From: Pisaster brevispinus
Lineage: Eukaryota > Echinodermata > Asteroidea > Forcipulatida > Asteriidae
DNA length: 64,000 nt
Direction of reading: 5' to 3'
Assembly: GCA_023634235.1 (NCBI GenBank)
Contig: JAMKCF010000013.1
Coordinates: 10,718,296 to 10,782,295, forward strand
How positions within the stretch are numbered: position 1 is the first letter of the stretch; the number at the start of each line of letters is the position of its first letter. Below, piece by piece: positions 23,304 to 36,800 of the stretch. A program made the translations under genes and the position numbers. The notes under the pieces were generated by a model, which saw only the letters and a list, made by a program, of their open reading frames with translations, had not been told where the DNA came from and ran no database searches.

Positions 23304-25599
23304 ATTTTTCTTTGTTCAAACCCAAACTATTTAAATAAAATTTCCCAGTCAGTTTCCCTTGTGGTTCATGACTTGATATATTATATTTATATATTTATAT
23401 ATATATTTTTTTTTTAATTCTGGATGGCAAACCAAAACGTGTTTGTACTTCCTGAATTAGTTCAGCTAAAACTTGAACCAAATTGAAATTTGAATACACA
23501 GGTAAACATTAAATAAGTAAACATATTATACAAACATTGAAAAAATATGTTTGTATCAAAACCTTTGTTTGTGTTTAGAAATAATCTATATCGCTAGCTT
23601 CGTAAAAATAAAACATTTATTTGTGTATTTACCAGCTAAGTGACAAGGCATGTGAATTTGTATTGAAAAGATTTAAAAAGTTATGTCATTAATAAAGTAA
23701 CCGACAACTTCGTTAATGCATTCGAGGATCCCACTTACCAAAGCCAAGTTCTAAATGTTAACAATCCATCTATGGATCGACGGGAATGCTCAGGGCAATG
23801 ACTTAAATCTCAACTGTATATTGGAGGAAAGAACCACTTGTATCAAATACCTGATATTAACTTCCCTGCCAAAGACGTGAAAGTCCATCCAAGCCCACCT
23901 GAGAAGTTACACACGACAAGGCTGGTGGTGTTAAAACTGTTGGCATATGCGACATATAAACCGGGCAAGCAAGTTCAGCTTTCAAAACAAAATGTAAAAC
24001 CCGGTCTGTTTTAAGAAAGAAAAGATGTTGGTTTCATTAATAATATAATGCAAGGTAATAATCTCATTCTTAAATTAGTCACACAAATCACAAAAAAATA
24101 TTGCGGCAACCTAGAAAGAAAGACAATCCCAGCAAACCAAAACACAAATAGACAAACCAACATAACCCCAAAATACACACACAAACAAACTGTTTATACT
24201 TGTTTTATTGTTTTTCTCTGTGCCGTACTCTGCTATAAATCCTAATAAATTGTTGTCATCATGGAGTTATCTATAGAATTGAAAACTGTGCTCATGTGTA
24301 CCGCGTCGTTGTCAACCAAAACACATGAAATAACGCACCAATTTGAAAATGGGGGCTAAACCTGCCGTTTAAGTTAGGAGTTGTAAAGGAAAAACCTCTT
24401 CATTTTCAGCATGTAGAAAATATCGTCCTTAAAACCTGTTTTTTTACTTCCAGCTGTTGTTTTCCCCCGTACATTTTTTCTAAAATATGACTTCATAGTC
24501 AGAGAGAAGTATTTGACAGGAAAAATGATCATGTTTGAAATACATAACCAGTTACCTTTCATACTAAAACTAAACACTGATGTTTGTAATCTTACCAATC
24601 ATGTGTACCTTAAAAAGAGAAGAAAAAACCGGAAGAACACATCATATATATAAAACAAACAAAATTAATGAGCAATACAACGCATATAAATGAAGAAAGT
24701 AAGGGGGAACCATTGCAAAAAAAAGAAAAAAAATCCGTTTTTCATCAAAATATGCTATAGATATCTTGTTTTCCTGTTAAGCTATGAGAAGGAACTATCC
24801 AGTTTAATTCATATCAAATCTTCATTCATACTTCCCAATTTTAAACATTGAACAACCAAAGCCGTGTCGAACGTTCACAGTAATCTCGAGTGCACAGCAT
24901 TGAATCTCATTGAAGTTCTCAAGCCAAGAACAGGCTCCTGGTAAAGCCAATAATTAATATCAAATGTTAGTCATTTGATTGTTTCAAGAAATGTTGGTGC
25001 TGTGAACCAAGTCACAATACACATTGACAGTATTTAGATTGAAAATGTATCCAATATTGTTCTTGAATAAAAACCCTGCACCATAACACACACAAATAAA
25101 GACCAGGATCACGAGAACTGAGAAAGTGAAAGTTGTCAATGTTTGTGAAATATTTCGATATATAATTTACGGCTGCTTTTTGGGGTTTCATGAAGTTTGA
25201 AACGGTGAATGCAAGACATTAGTCACATTAAATAAACCATGCAATTTAGGTCTCAACATTCCAAGAAAAAAAACATATCCCAATTCCGTTTGACCACAAA
25301 CGGCTTTCAAATTTAGCCTGTATTCTCAGGGAGGCCGCATTCGTGAGTGCTCGGTGACGATCGGGCAACACAAACTCAGCTTGACTCAAACTAAACTTAA
25401 TCAAACTCTATTGACAAAAAAACAGACATGCAGGTGTGATAGGGGAAAGATGAACTTAGAAATACATTTCTGTATATCGCGATATTATGTTGTCGAGTAA
25501 AATGTGTTCGATGCTACAAAGTTGTTGGTGTTCTCTGAAAAGTTGTGCATTAAATGATATTGTATTGAAAGGCTACGTTTAGAGCATTCGTCCAATGCA

Positions 25600-26785
25600 A
25601 AGTTCGTGCGTCGGGGTAATAGTCTGGTGGCATAATGCACTGGACAATCATAAGGAAGCGATCCTTGTGCTGTTAGATTTTCAGCTGCATTTGACACTAC
25701 TGACCATGAGCATCTCCTTCAACGTTTATCTTCTCGCTATGGAATTACAGGAACTGCCCTTAACTGGTTCTCTTCTTATCTTAACAACAGAACCCACCAT
25801 GTTCTCATCAATAATGCTATGTCCGATCTCTTGTGTGGTGTTCCTCAAGGTTCTGTAGCGGGGCCTCTTGGATTTATATTGTTCAGTGCACCCTTACAAT
25901 ACCTCATTGCTGCCCATGGTATTTCTAGTGTTGCTTATGCTGACGATACCCAATTTTTATGTTACATTTGACCCGGCTGATCGGGCTTCTGCCATTGCTA
26001 AAGTTAAATTATGCATTCAAGATGTCAAATATTGGGCTTTGTCCAACAAACTCGCTCTGAATGACTCCAAAACTGAGATCTTATTTTTAAGATCTCGTTT
26101 CACAAAAACGGTTTCTCCGCCAAACTTACATATTGCCCAGTCTGTTATTAAACCATCTGAATTTGCCCGCAACCTCGGTGTAATTATGGATTCTTCATTT
26201 TGCATAAGTAGACATGTTGATAATGTTTGCAAAGCAGCTCTCATAGCTATCAGAAAAATAGCACAGATTCGCCGCTACCTGGATGAAGCTACTACTCTTC
26301 GTCTTGTTCACGCTTTCGTCACAACTAGACTTGATTCCGGCAATTCTCTTCTGTATGGACTCCCTGATAAAGATCTTGCTAAAATTCAACGTGTATAAAA
26401 CATTGCCGCTCGCCTCGTTTCTTGCTTGCCTCGTTCTCACCATATTACACCAGTACTAATGAAATTGCATTGGCTCCCAGTTAAGTTTCGTACAATTTAT
26501 AAAATTGATTTAAAATTAACTTTCAAAGCTCAAACATGTCAAACTCCTGCTTATTTATCTGAATTTGTTCACCATTATTCCCCTACTCGGACTTTACGTT
26601 CATCTCAACAGTCATTGCTTTCATCTACAAATGCTTCTTCCATTTTGTATGGCCACAGATCATTTTCTTACGCCGCAGCATTTCTTTGGAATAGTCTTCC
26701 TGTGCATATTCGCCAGGCTAAATCTTTACACTGTTTTAAGTCTCTGTTAAAAACACATTTGTTTGAAGCTGCTTATTTGTAATCT
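25600..26785 (+). pseudogene. CR1/L2/Rex-like LINE, 5'-truncated reverse transcriptase
   Basis: The fragment reads LLDFSAAFDT, YGITGTALNWFSSYLNNRTH, GVPQGSVAGPLGFILFSAPL, SVAYADDTQF (catalytic ADD), LALNDSKTEILFL, ARNLGVIMDSSF, TTRLDSGNSLLYGLP, then after one stop HHITPVLMKLHWLPVKFRT, LRSSQQSLL, YGHRSFSYAAAFLWNSLPV and FKSLLKTHLFEAAYL, which is the complete C-terminus of this group. Only three or four breaks (two frame changes and the stop at 26396-26398) make it one of the better-preserved LINEs here. Truncation at the 5' side is normal for LINE insertion. Confidence 0.85.
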
Positions 26786-27389
26786 GCTTACATGTATTTG
26801 TAAGTGTTTCTTTATTATTACTATTAATGGCCCATTATGGAGACATTTCGCAGTAATAAAACAGCCTTTTGGAGGACATTTTTATTACGGAGACATATAA
26901 CTGTCTCCTTTATTCTTTGACCGCTCGTAACGGGTTTAGTATGCATTTGGCATGCTGGATCAAGCCGGATTCATTGACTCGAAGACCGTCACCAATGAAT
27001 GGACCCGTCTACATTGGTATGGGGGGTTGTTGAAGCTTAGAAAAACACGCTTAAAATAGGGAAGGTTATATGTCGCATGGTGTGAAACGAAGTAATTAGG
27101 AGACTTTACGTTTTTTGGATAAAAGTCACACTATTCGGAATTATTATTTTGTAAAATTCTTTCTCAGTTTTTTGCAATGTTAAACCAGATAGTTTTTATT
27201 TTCAAACATTCTTTAAAAGTGAACTTATTTATGATGGTCCCCTTTTTGACTATTGGTATCGTCCATGGCTAGACTACTGGAATATTCATAACGTTTTGTC
27301 TGGTTTCTGTACTCCTAATACCGTAATACAAACAATGTATCATTAAAACCGTTTGTCCCCCTTGGCCTTGTATTTGGCGCGCAATGTGA

Positions 27390-27397
27390 TGACGTCA
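27390..27397. promoter_or_regulatory. CRE-like site TGACGTCA upstream of the SET-recombinase gene
   Basis: The perfect palindrome TGACGTCA, the consensus for CREB/ATF factors, lies about 470 bp upstream of the start codon in a locally CpG-rich stretch (CGCACGTCGGGCGG, GGCGCCGGCGGCC). This is a plausible promoter region; transcription start is not shown. Confidence 0.35.
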
Positions 27398-27492
27398 AGA
27401 AACTTTCTTGATGGTCTTTGTGCGTATTTTTACGCACGTCGGGCGGTGTGTGGCGTCTCTTTTCTCCCTGGCGCCGGCGGCCATGATGCAGC

Positions 27493-27702
27493 ATGGAAAA
27501 CCAAATTTTTTATTGCGTAAACAGTGAAAAGATCGATGTCATACAAGAGTATACACGAAGATTAATAATTGCAGTTTTCCTTTTAATCATTTGGTTGACA
27601 ATTCTTACTTTTTTAAGTATTGCTGCTGTAGTCCTAGGCAGTGTACGCCGTGGTTCTAATTTTACTAGTAATTTCGACCTCGAGTACTCTACATCGTTTT
27701 AA
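27493..27702 (+). CDS. Short ORF with one membrane segment in the leader region
   Basis: The 69-codon ORF begins MENQIFYC and contains a strongly hydrophobic stretch (LIIAVFLLIIWLTILTFLSI), then a basic GSVRRGS and a stop. It lies 160 nt upstream of the start codon of the SET-recombinase gene, possibly in its 5' leader, so it could be an upstream ORF or a chance reading frame. No family is recognised. Confidence 0.25.
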   Translation: MENQIFYCVNSEKIDVIQEYTRRLIIAVFLLIIWLTILTFLSIAAVVLGSVRRGSNFTSNFDLEYSTSF

Positions 27703-27863
27703 CGTTGTCGTGACACTAACATGTAGTGTACGTAGCCGAGCTTATACAAACGCTGCAAGAATATTTTCTGGAATCTAAGTTCAGTACACATTTGGTGTCT
27801 GTGTTTTTAAACTACTCCTACCTACTCCTCCTACTCATCATAGCGGTCTCGACTGACTTCATT

Positions 27864-30800
27864 ATGTTGGTAAGTTAAACATTTTTTCCACCATTAATAC
27901 AAAACAACTTCACTTGGGCTTATTAAGTTATAATATATATATTATTTGCAACTTTACCTGAAAGGCTTAGCATGTTGTGTTGCGATAATCATAACCCTCC
28001 CCTCCCCCAATTCTCTTGACGCGACGGTCGCACATTTTTATTCAGACCGGTCGGTACGACCGTCGATACATCGTAAGAATACAGTCATGACAGTGTTACT
28101 ATTTTATGCTTTCGAATCGATTAACACAAAACCTGTAGAGGCCTACCTTGTTGTGGGCATCCGTAGCAAAATCTCATTTAATTTTTCTAGAATAGGACAA
28201 ACAAATTGTGACACAAAACTACATCACTGGATAGTCTGATAGTTACTGACGGTGACACTGACAGTCTGTCCTGTAGCCTTCAGTTGTGTAGTAATTTTTT
28301 ATTGAATTGCTCTGAACTTTAAAAAAGTAAATAGTCAATATCCAGTGATAAGTATAAACTAGCCCACAGGTTGCCATAGTATGGTTGCATACAATCATGA
28401 CAATGACTCAAACAAGACGGTATGATACTCCTGTGTGTTTAGCATAAGCTCAGCAAGTAAGCAATTAAACTCTTGATCTAGTACAGTGACAAGTACATGT
28501 TAATCTCTTTGAAAGTTGAGATGAAATTTCCTCAAAAGAGTCACTCAAAGCAAAGCAAACTCGTTGTTTTTCTTGTATGCGTCTGCTGGATGGGGAAGGT
28601 GCACGATAAATTATGCTGTTCTAGCTCTTTCATAACTTAACTGTGGAAAGTGAATAATATTTTCTTTTGTACCAAGTGGTGTTGGTAGGGGAGGGGGGAG
28701 GGGGGGGGGCATGGCGTGAAATCTGAAATTTGTATTGAACATTTCCAGAACAAATGTTTCATTTTTCTGCTTTAATGTGATAATTTCATTTTGTAAAAAT
28801 ATTTTTCATTTACATGCAGACAATATTTTTTGGGGGGCCAGATTATCTTATAAAAAATGGCATAACAAGAGCGCTGAAAGAAGGCTTAAAAAATGCAAGT
28901 GTGAACTTGGCCAGAACTTGCAGAAGTGCCCCCTAATAAAAATGGTGCACCCCGTGTGCCCCTTAAACTTTTACCTTAATTTTCAATGCTGTTTGTATAC
29001 CTAAACATGCTTATTCACAGTTAATATTTAAAACTTGCAGTTGAGTTTTCTTTGTCATACACAGTCTACGATAGCATGGTTACATTAACCACCCAGGTGC
29101 CATGTGTCATTTGAGGAGATTTGTGTCATATTAAGTGTTTAAACTTTCAACTTTCAGTCTGTGAGACAAACACGATCATCTGCAAATGTCTCTAAGGACA
29201 AGCTGATAATAGAAGCATTAAGCAAAGAGGACCCGGCAAAGACTTTCGTCGTGAAAAACTCTCCAGGCAAAGGTATACATGAGGATGAGCCTATATTTGT
29301 TTCAAAAAACTATTTGAACTATATCTTTGGCAATAATAATTATTTTCACAAGCATTTGATGTGGTAGTCTGAAGGTTCGATCATCTGAAAGTGGGGTTGA
29401 GAGGCAAGGGTGATAGTCAAACAGTTGTAGTGGAAAGCATGAAGTCTTGATAGTTTTAAATGTGTGTACCATCTTGCCATGGACTGAAACAACGATGTGT
29501 TTACATCTCAAGTTTGCTATGGTAAAGATGCGCACAGATACAGTCAATTCTACGTGGCCTTTAAAGCTTTATTGCTGGCTATTGCTGGTAAATTACATGT
29601 ACATGTTAAATAACTCCTCCCTTTAGGACCATTGTGTTATGTTCACATTGCCAGTAATATAACGGCAATGGCATGATGGGACTTAAAACCTTTTATTTTA
29701 CAGTGAAACGTGTCTTTTTAGTGTTAGTTTCCTAACCTCATGAAGCATATTGTGTCAGAGATAGAATTGTTTTCAAAAATTGCTGCCGTGGCTTTTTGGG
29801 AGACATTGCAAATTGCAGTGATGATTATTGAAGAAAAAATGTGCATTATTGGGAGACATTGCAAATTGCTATGTGTTTTGATTATTGAAGAAAAAGTGTA
29901 CGTTTGGGAGACATTGCAAATTGCTATGTGTTATGATTATTGAAGGAAAAATGTACGTTTGGGAGACATTGGAAATTGCTGTGTGTTATGATTATTGAAG
30001 AAAAGGTGTACATTTGGGAGACATTGCAAATTGCTATGTGTTTTGATTATTGAAGAAAAAGTGTACATTTGGGAGACATTGCAAATTGCTATGTGTTATG
30101 ATTATTGAAGAAAAAATGTACGTTTGGGAGACATTGCAAATTGCTATGTGTTATGATTATTGAAGAACAAATGTACATTTGGGAGACATTGCAAAATCCT
30201 GTGTGTTATGATTATTGAAGAAAAAGTGTACATTTGGGAGACATTGCAAATTGCTATGTGTTTTGATTATTGAAGAAAAAATTTACGTTTGGGAGACATT
30301 GCAAATTGTTATGTGTTTTGATTATTGAAGAAAAAATGTACATTTGGGAGACATTATGTTATGATTATTGAAGAAAAAAATGTACCTTTGGGAGACATTG
30401 CAAACTGCACTGTGTTTTGATTATTGAAGGACAAATGTATTTTTGGGAGACATTGCAAACTGCACTGTGTTTTGATTATTGAAGATTAAAAATACAGTTT
30501 GGGAGATAAAGCTACTAACTCTGTAAGATTTTTTGAGGGATTCCCAGATAATATATTAATCTACCGACATCTCAACATGTCTGAAAATCACCCCTTATTG
30601 TCAATTTTATACAAATATTGACATAATGTGGCCTGTTTAAACTTGGCTAAAACTCTTAATCAGCGCATACCAAACTTTCCTTTTGGCTTATTTATATTAA
30701 AAATTACCTTTGCCTGCATACACATAGCATATAAAACAAATTTTCTTTTTGGCTGATTGAAAACTATGTACCCACATTTATACTTCTGCTACGATTCTAG

Positions 30801-33800
30801 AGAGTAGGGCCTTACTTAATGTCTATTCAGTTTGGCAACAGACAGATCACATTACGATGGGTCACTCCCGGTTTACTGTATAAACACAACATTAATTTTG
30901 TATGTGATGCCATTATTATCATTAACAATAAATTGACACAGACTTTTTATTGCATTGTTTCATACACACTTGAAGGTTTAGGAGTCTTTGCCACCAAAGC
31001 AATTTCACCTGGACAACCTTTGGTTGTCTATGGGGGGAAACTTATAACAAAGGAGGAGGGGGAAAGACTGGAGAACGAGAAAGAGAGTGTCTTTCGCTAC
31101 TTCTTTGTGTTCAAAGGAGAGAAACTATGGTATGTGTTGTTTTTGAAGTAGATGGATACCTGTAGTTTCCAACAATTTCTAAGAAAAACAGTTAATTTTT
31201 GATTAATATCTACTTTTCCCAATTTTCCTATATTTTGTCTTTTCTTCGTGACCTACTGTACAAGATATTTATGGGCAAATAGTGCCTTTAAAATATATTC
31301 CAGATTGATAGACATTCAAGTTAAGTCATTTAAGTACTTTTAAAGGTGGCACATGCCCTGTTAAAAAAAGTAGATCTTGCTGTGCGTGACAGACACACTT
31401 GGTACTCATAATAACTGTAATGCATGTTTAACAGTGTTTAACCAAACTGGTAGGGTTTTAAATGTTTTCACAAAATAATGACTTATTAATTCGTGTTTCC
31501 ATGTGCTCTCTCATTATAACAGTTGTGACGCAACAGAACCATCAAATTTGCACCTTGGACGACTAGTAAATCACGGCAGAGGCAAACACCAAAATGCTAG
31601 GATGAAAGTGTTAGATATTAATGGAGCACCAATCCTATGTCTCTTCTCTCTAAAAGGTTTAAAAAAAGACGAAGAAGTCTTGTACGATTATGGGATAAAA
31701 AATCTTCCTTGGCTTCATAACGCAGGTAAATTATGGGTATATTTTGAAATGTATTTTTGTCTTTGAGAAAGGAACATCAATAACTCATCACATCCCATTC
31801 CTTGGTGGACATTCAAACTTTTAAAACTACCAAAACAATTTGGACTAGGTGGCCCACTTCAGGGTAAACCTGCCAAATGAACTTTTCCATAGTTATATTT
31901 TCAGAGATTGATTTTTTTCACTAAATGAGTCGATACTTTAGACTGCAAGGGGCCTTAGTTAGCATAAATAGTTTTAGTTTCTTAAGTTATACATATGTAA
32001 TAACTAAGGGTCACTGGCTGTTGTACTGTAGCTGATCTGTTTGGTCTGTGTTTTTAATTTTCCAAAGAGAAATAAAGCAAAATTTCAGTGGAGAGACAGA
32101 AATGTATTAAAAGGACTAATTAACCTGATTTTATATTATGAAAGCAAATTATCCGAATCTGTTTGTATTTTTTCACTATTAGGCAGAAACTCCCAAGAAA
32201 GTTGTGCTTCTCTAAAGCCAGAAAGTGTAAGTGCTTGTTTAAATATGTTGAAATAACTTTAATCCTCAGTGTTTACATTTTATAACATCACTAAATATAC
32301 TTATTTGGTTTAGTTCAAATCAAAGAGCTCTGTGCTATTACAATAAATACAAAATGTTATTCTGAATGGTTTATGATGTACACTAAAATCTTACATAAGT
32401 TTTGTTTTTTTAACCCTTGGCAGTCAGACAAGCCAATACCACAAGAACATCATCTTCATCAGCCCGATGATAATCTTGTTGAGGTTGAGGTTGAACAAGT
32501 ACATGTACCAGCTGACCCGAGGCAGCTTTCCAGTGTTGTTCAACAGTCAGGTTTGTGTGTGTGTTGTTGGTTTTGTTTTTGTTTCGTTTGTTGGGATGTT
32601 TTTTGTTTGTTTGTTTGTTGGGGTTGTTGGGGTGTTTGTTTTTTTGTTTGTTTGTTTGTTTGTTGTTGTTGTTACTGCTGTTGTTGTTGGGGGTGGTGGT
32701 GTTGATGTTGTCGTCGTCGCCGTCTTCGTCGTCGTCGTCGTTGGTGTTGGGTGGTGTTTTTTTTTTTTTTTTTTTTTTTTTTTGGGGGGGGAGGGGGGGT
32801 TGGTTTTGTATTAGTGTAAGGTGTGTGTAATTATACCATAGCTCTGATTATACTATATGATGTAGCACCCCACATATAAAGAGGAAAGCAGTAGACAACT
32901 TCTTCCCTGCAGACCATGGATGGCACTGCAGAGAATGTTTCTGAAGAATTCAGCTATGACCAGCAATGACCTATGGACCATGGGCCTTCTAGGGGACTGT
33001 GCTGCTAATCTCTAGAGTCTAATTTTCTGGGATGGTTTGGCAACGGTTACAAAGGCACATGTACTGCAACAAACCCTTACTTTAGAAATTTCAGGCTTCT
33101 AAGGAACTGCCACTGCTGCACAACACTAATAGCCCCTCATCAGCTAGTCTACTCAGCTTTATAAAACTATGAAAGGCTACACACCATGGGCCAAGCTCGT
33201 TCAGTACACAGTATGTACAACCACATCATACATTCGAATGAATGTACACAGGCGAACCGATCTCTGATTTCTCGTACACACCATGCACAACACTTATTTC
33301 AAAGCCTTTCCAACGATGGACATGTTGATAAGCGCAGCCCGTGACATGCTTTTGGAGATCACTACATTAATTGTGGTCTACTACACTTTGCGAGCGTTGC
33401 TAGCCCTCTGTCCCATCACAGTATACTCGATCATGTGCATAGACACATTCGCTTAATTGCTCAATACTGTTGGATATAACAGGTATGATAAGTAAATTGT
33501 TTGAATTTTTATTCAACAGGCAGCAGCATCAACAGGTTCCAAGAAAGTTGTCCATTCCTGAAGCCTGAAAATGTGAGTGTTGAGATAGCTTAAATATACG
33601 ACAACGTAGCCTATGCGTGAATACATGTAGACCCACATGTATATCACTTGACATTATAAAGTGCACAAGCACTGCCTTTTGCAACAAGTTAATGCATTGA
33701 ATGGTACATGTACATCAATAGAAACCATAGATACTTAATATAAAAATTGTTTTTGATGCCTAAAACACTTAATTAGCAATGAGACTATTTGAAATTGCAA

Positions 33801-36800
33801 TAGTTCAAGAGGCTTTTTCTGAAACTGCTGATGTGTGCAAATGATTTGCACACATTGCAACCTTTGTCATAGGTGGAATTGGAGGGTGACACACTTGCAA
33901 TAAAATCTGCATCTTGACCTCTGTTCCAACAACTTTGTTGTCTTTTCATTTCTAATTTCAAGTGCAGACTTAGTTCATTTACACAAGACAATAAAGGCAA
34001 TTATCATAATCGGCATGCCCTTAATATGTATCTACCTATAGTCGGGTGCTCGATTAACCCCTCAAAAAGTCCTGTTGCAAACATGTTCAGATTTTCGTTG
34101 AAAAAGATTGATTTAGTTGGTCGTAGAATTAAGCTTCTTGTGTTTGTGTTTTCTGGGCAATTATTCAAATTGATATATATTAAAATCTTACATACATTTT
34201 GCTTTTTAACCCTTGGCAGTCAGTCACTGAAGAGCCAGTGCTACCAGATCATCATCATCAACCTGATAACCTTTCTCAGGTGGGCAACAGTGCTGATGAG
34301 CATTCTGATGACTTGAGCAGGCTGCTCTCCTGGGTTCAACTTAATACAGGTTGGCCTTTATTCTTACAAGTACAAGTTTTAGTTTTTTGTATTAAACAAG
34401 GAAGATAGTGGCAGCACTTTAAGAGTAACTAATACATAACAAACTGCATGAGCTTTTGTATCAACAACTACTTCATCATATTCATTGCATCTGATAAAGT
34501 TAAATGTTGTTACGAAAGCTCATGCAGTTTTTGTATGTGACGTCAGTTACTACACCTTACTTGTTTTATCTATCAGACTAACACGGCTATCTCTATCATC
34601 ATATACTTTTATGAACATGCCTTTTTTATAAGTGTCAATGTTTAGTTTTAGCACTGATTTTGTGCTTTTCTTGATAAAATAGAAGTGCGCATTTAATTTG
34701 TCCTTCGTTGATCTAGGGTAGGAAAATACATAAATACACCAGGACCTTGAAAAATTTTATACAACACATAAAGTGTATTTTGATTATACCAATGCATTCG
34801 CCCCTTTTGAATGCTGCCAACGATACAGGATGAGGGGTGGGTTATGACAGCTTTTTTCATATTCATTGCACATATCACTATCAATTCCCCTCTGTACAAT
34901 CTTGAAAGTGAAACTTTATACAGCTCTTACTTAATTGTTTGCACTCGTAGTAAAATTTGTTTGCCCATGACCATTAACATCAAGGTCATCATCTCGGTTG
35001 CTCAAAACCTACCCATGTACATGTTGTAAATGCATACTTGTTTTTTGTTGTTGTTGAACAGAAAACAGCTCCCAAGAAAATACAAGTACAAGTAGTCTTC
35101 CTTCCTGTTCCATGAAGCCGGAAAATGTGAGCATTACTTTGAATTGTTAGAGCATGTATATTATACTACTGCAATTAGCTTCTTTTTTTATTATTCAATG
35201 ATTCAGTTCCCCCACCCCAATCCATTTTTATTTTTTATTTTTTTTTTTTTGGGGGGGGGGTATAATTTCTGTAAACAAAGTATTGTTTTAATTGCAAATT
35301 CAAAAGTACGAACAAATTTTGCCTCAAAAGTCTTTTTATAAAAAAGTATGAGCATTAGTAACACTGATAATCTTGTGTTGTAAAACATTACCAGTTTTGT
35401 GTGTGGGCAGAATTTTTGGGAAGATACACAAAGTAAAAAAACAAGAGTGCAAACATAAAAAGGAAGCAAAACACATTGGTATTGGTATAAAATAAAGCTT
35501 TTCCTTTTTTGTGTGCATTTAGTGAGCAATTGTTCTGAATGATGTCCACTACAATCTTACATAAGTTTTGTTTTTTCAACCCTTGGCAGTCAGACAAGCC
35601 AATACCACAAGAACATCGTCTTCATCAGCCCGATGACAATCTTGTTGAGGTTGAAGTTGAACAAGTACATGTACCAGCTGACTCGAGGCAGCCTTCCAGT
35701 GTTCAACAGTCAGGTTTGTTTGTTTTTTTTTGTTTGTTTGCTTTGCTTTTTTCCCTTTAGTTTGTTTTTTAAACAATACTCATTGTTATTTTGTTTCACC
35801 CCTCCCTTAATGACAACAAATTTCCAACAGTCTTCTTGCTAAGACTTTGATTTGGATTCAATACATTTGCATTATACAGGTGAGGAGTTGCTGTGACATA
35901 ATTTGTGTTATGTTAAGACATCAGAAACATGCCAAAATATACAAAAAATTAGTGCTGTGTCCGATGATTAGAATATTTTCATGAGTGGAAAAAATGTTTT
36001 TTCCCAATCAAGGAGAGTTTAATTGACAATTCAATTTTTTCAACAAATGAAAATACTCTTAACCATTGCACAAATGCAATCCATCCAATATTGTGCTTAC
36101 ACAGCATTCAAATTAAGCAGATATTTGTCATTTAATGGGAGGATAAAACTATCATAAAAAAACCCCAAAACATCCAAGATTGTATTACATCCACTTTGAG
36201 GATAGTGTACGTGTTGTGGTCAAGTGTAAATAGTCAACAAGCATAGCATGCAGTAGTAAAATAACCCAGGATGGAATGAAAATTCTCAGTGAATAGTCCT
36301 AAAATGCATGCTTATACAGGCCATGCAATGGTTTGAGAAATGCCACGTGACCTTACAGTCCTGTTAAAGTACAAAGAGTTCTACTTACATGCTGTAGTTG
36401 TTGTATAACACATCTTGGCATCGAAGCAACCGTCCTCATATATTGTTCGTGCATGTGACTTACAAGTACAAATATGCAATTTACAGCTACTAAAGTGCTC
36501 TATATTGTTTGATTAAAGAGTGAATTGTTTGCATGTGTTTCCCAACAGGCAGTAGCTCACGAGAAATCTACTTAAAAGGTCTTCATTTTCTGAACCCTGG
36601 AAATGTGAGTATTTATTATCTTAAATTGATTTGAATAAACTCTATACATCACAGAAAATTGACTAAAAAAATGCTAAGAAACTCTGTATAATACTTTGTG
36701 GCTACATTATAGCTAAGAAGGAACAAGAAGCAACATACAGAGTAGCCTTGTCCAAGGTTGAAAAACCATGCTTCGACCCCACGGTATACTGTATATCAAG

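Larger units (their letters stand above)
22862..23337. mobile_element. Palindromic (foldback) element with a tRNA-like gene in each arm
   Basis: Arms of about 194 bp (22862-23055 and 23143-23337) are near-perfect reverse complements, from TATTTAAATAGTTTGGGTTT inward to the GCCGTGTAGCCAGGG pair, with an ~87-nt spacer that itself contains the hairpin GATGCGACT...AGTCGCATC. Each arm holds one 73-nt tRNA-like sequence in divergent orientation relative to the other. The element sits in TA-rich flanks. Confidence 0.8.
21943..27480. other. Intergenic stretch rich in repeats
   Basis: No host gene was found between the receptor signal exon and the SET-recombinase gene. The features here are an inverted repeat (22236-22370), two copies of a dispersed repeat (22440-22850), the tRNA-bearing palindrome (22862-23337) and a LINE fragment (25600-26785). 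The stretches 23338-25590 and 26790-27480 hold only AT-rich sequence; the latter becomes GC/CpG-richer from about 27360. Confidence 0.5.

Noticed and set aside
32373..32830. Overlapping Val/Cys/Phe-rich ORFs after exon B1
   Set aside because: They are translations of G/T microsatellites in an intron; only the first part, exon B1, is real.
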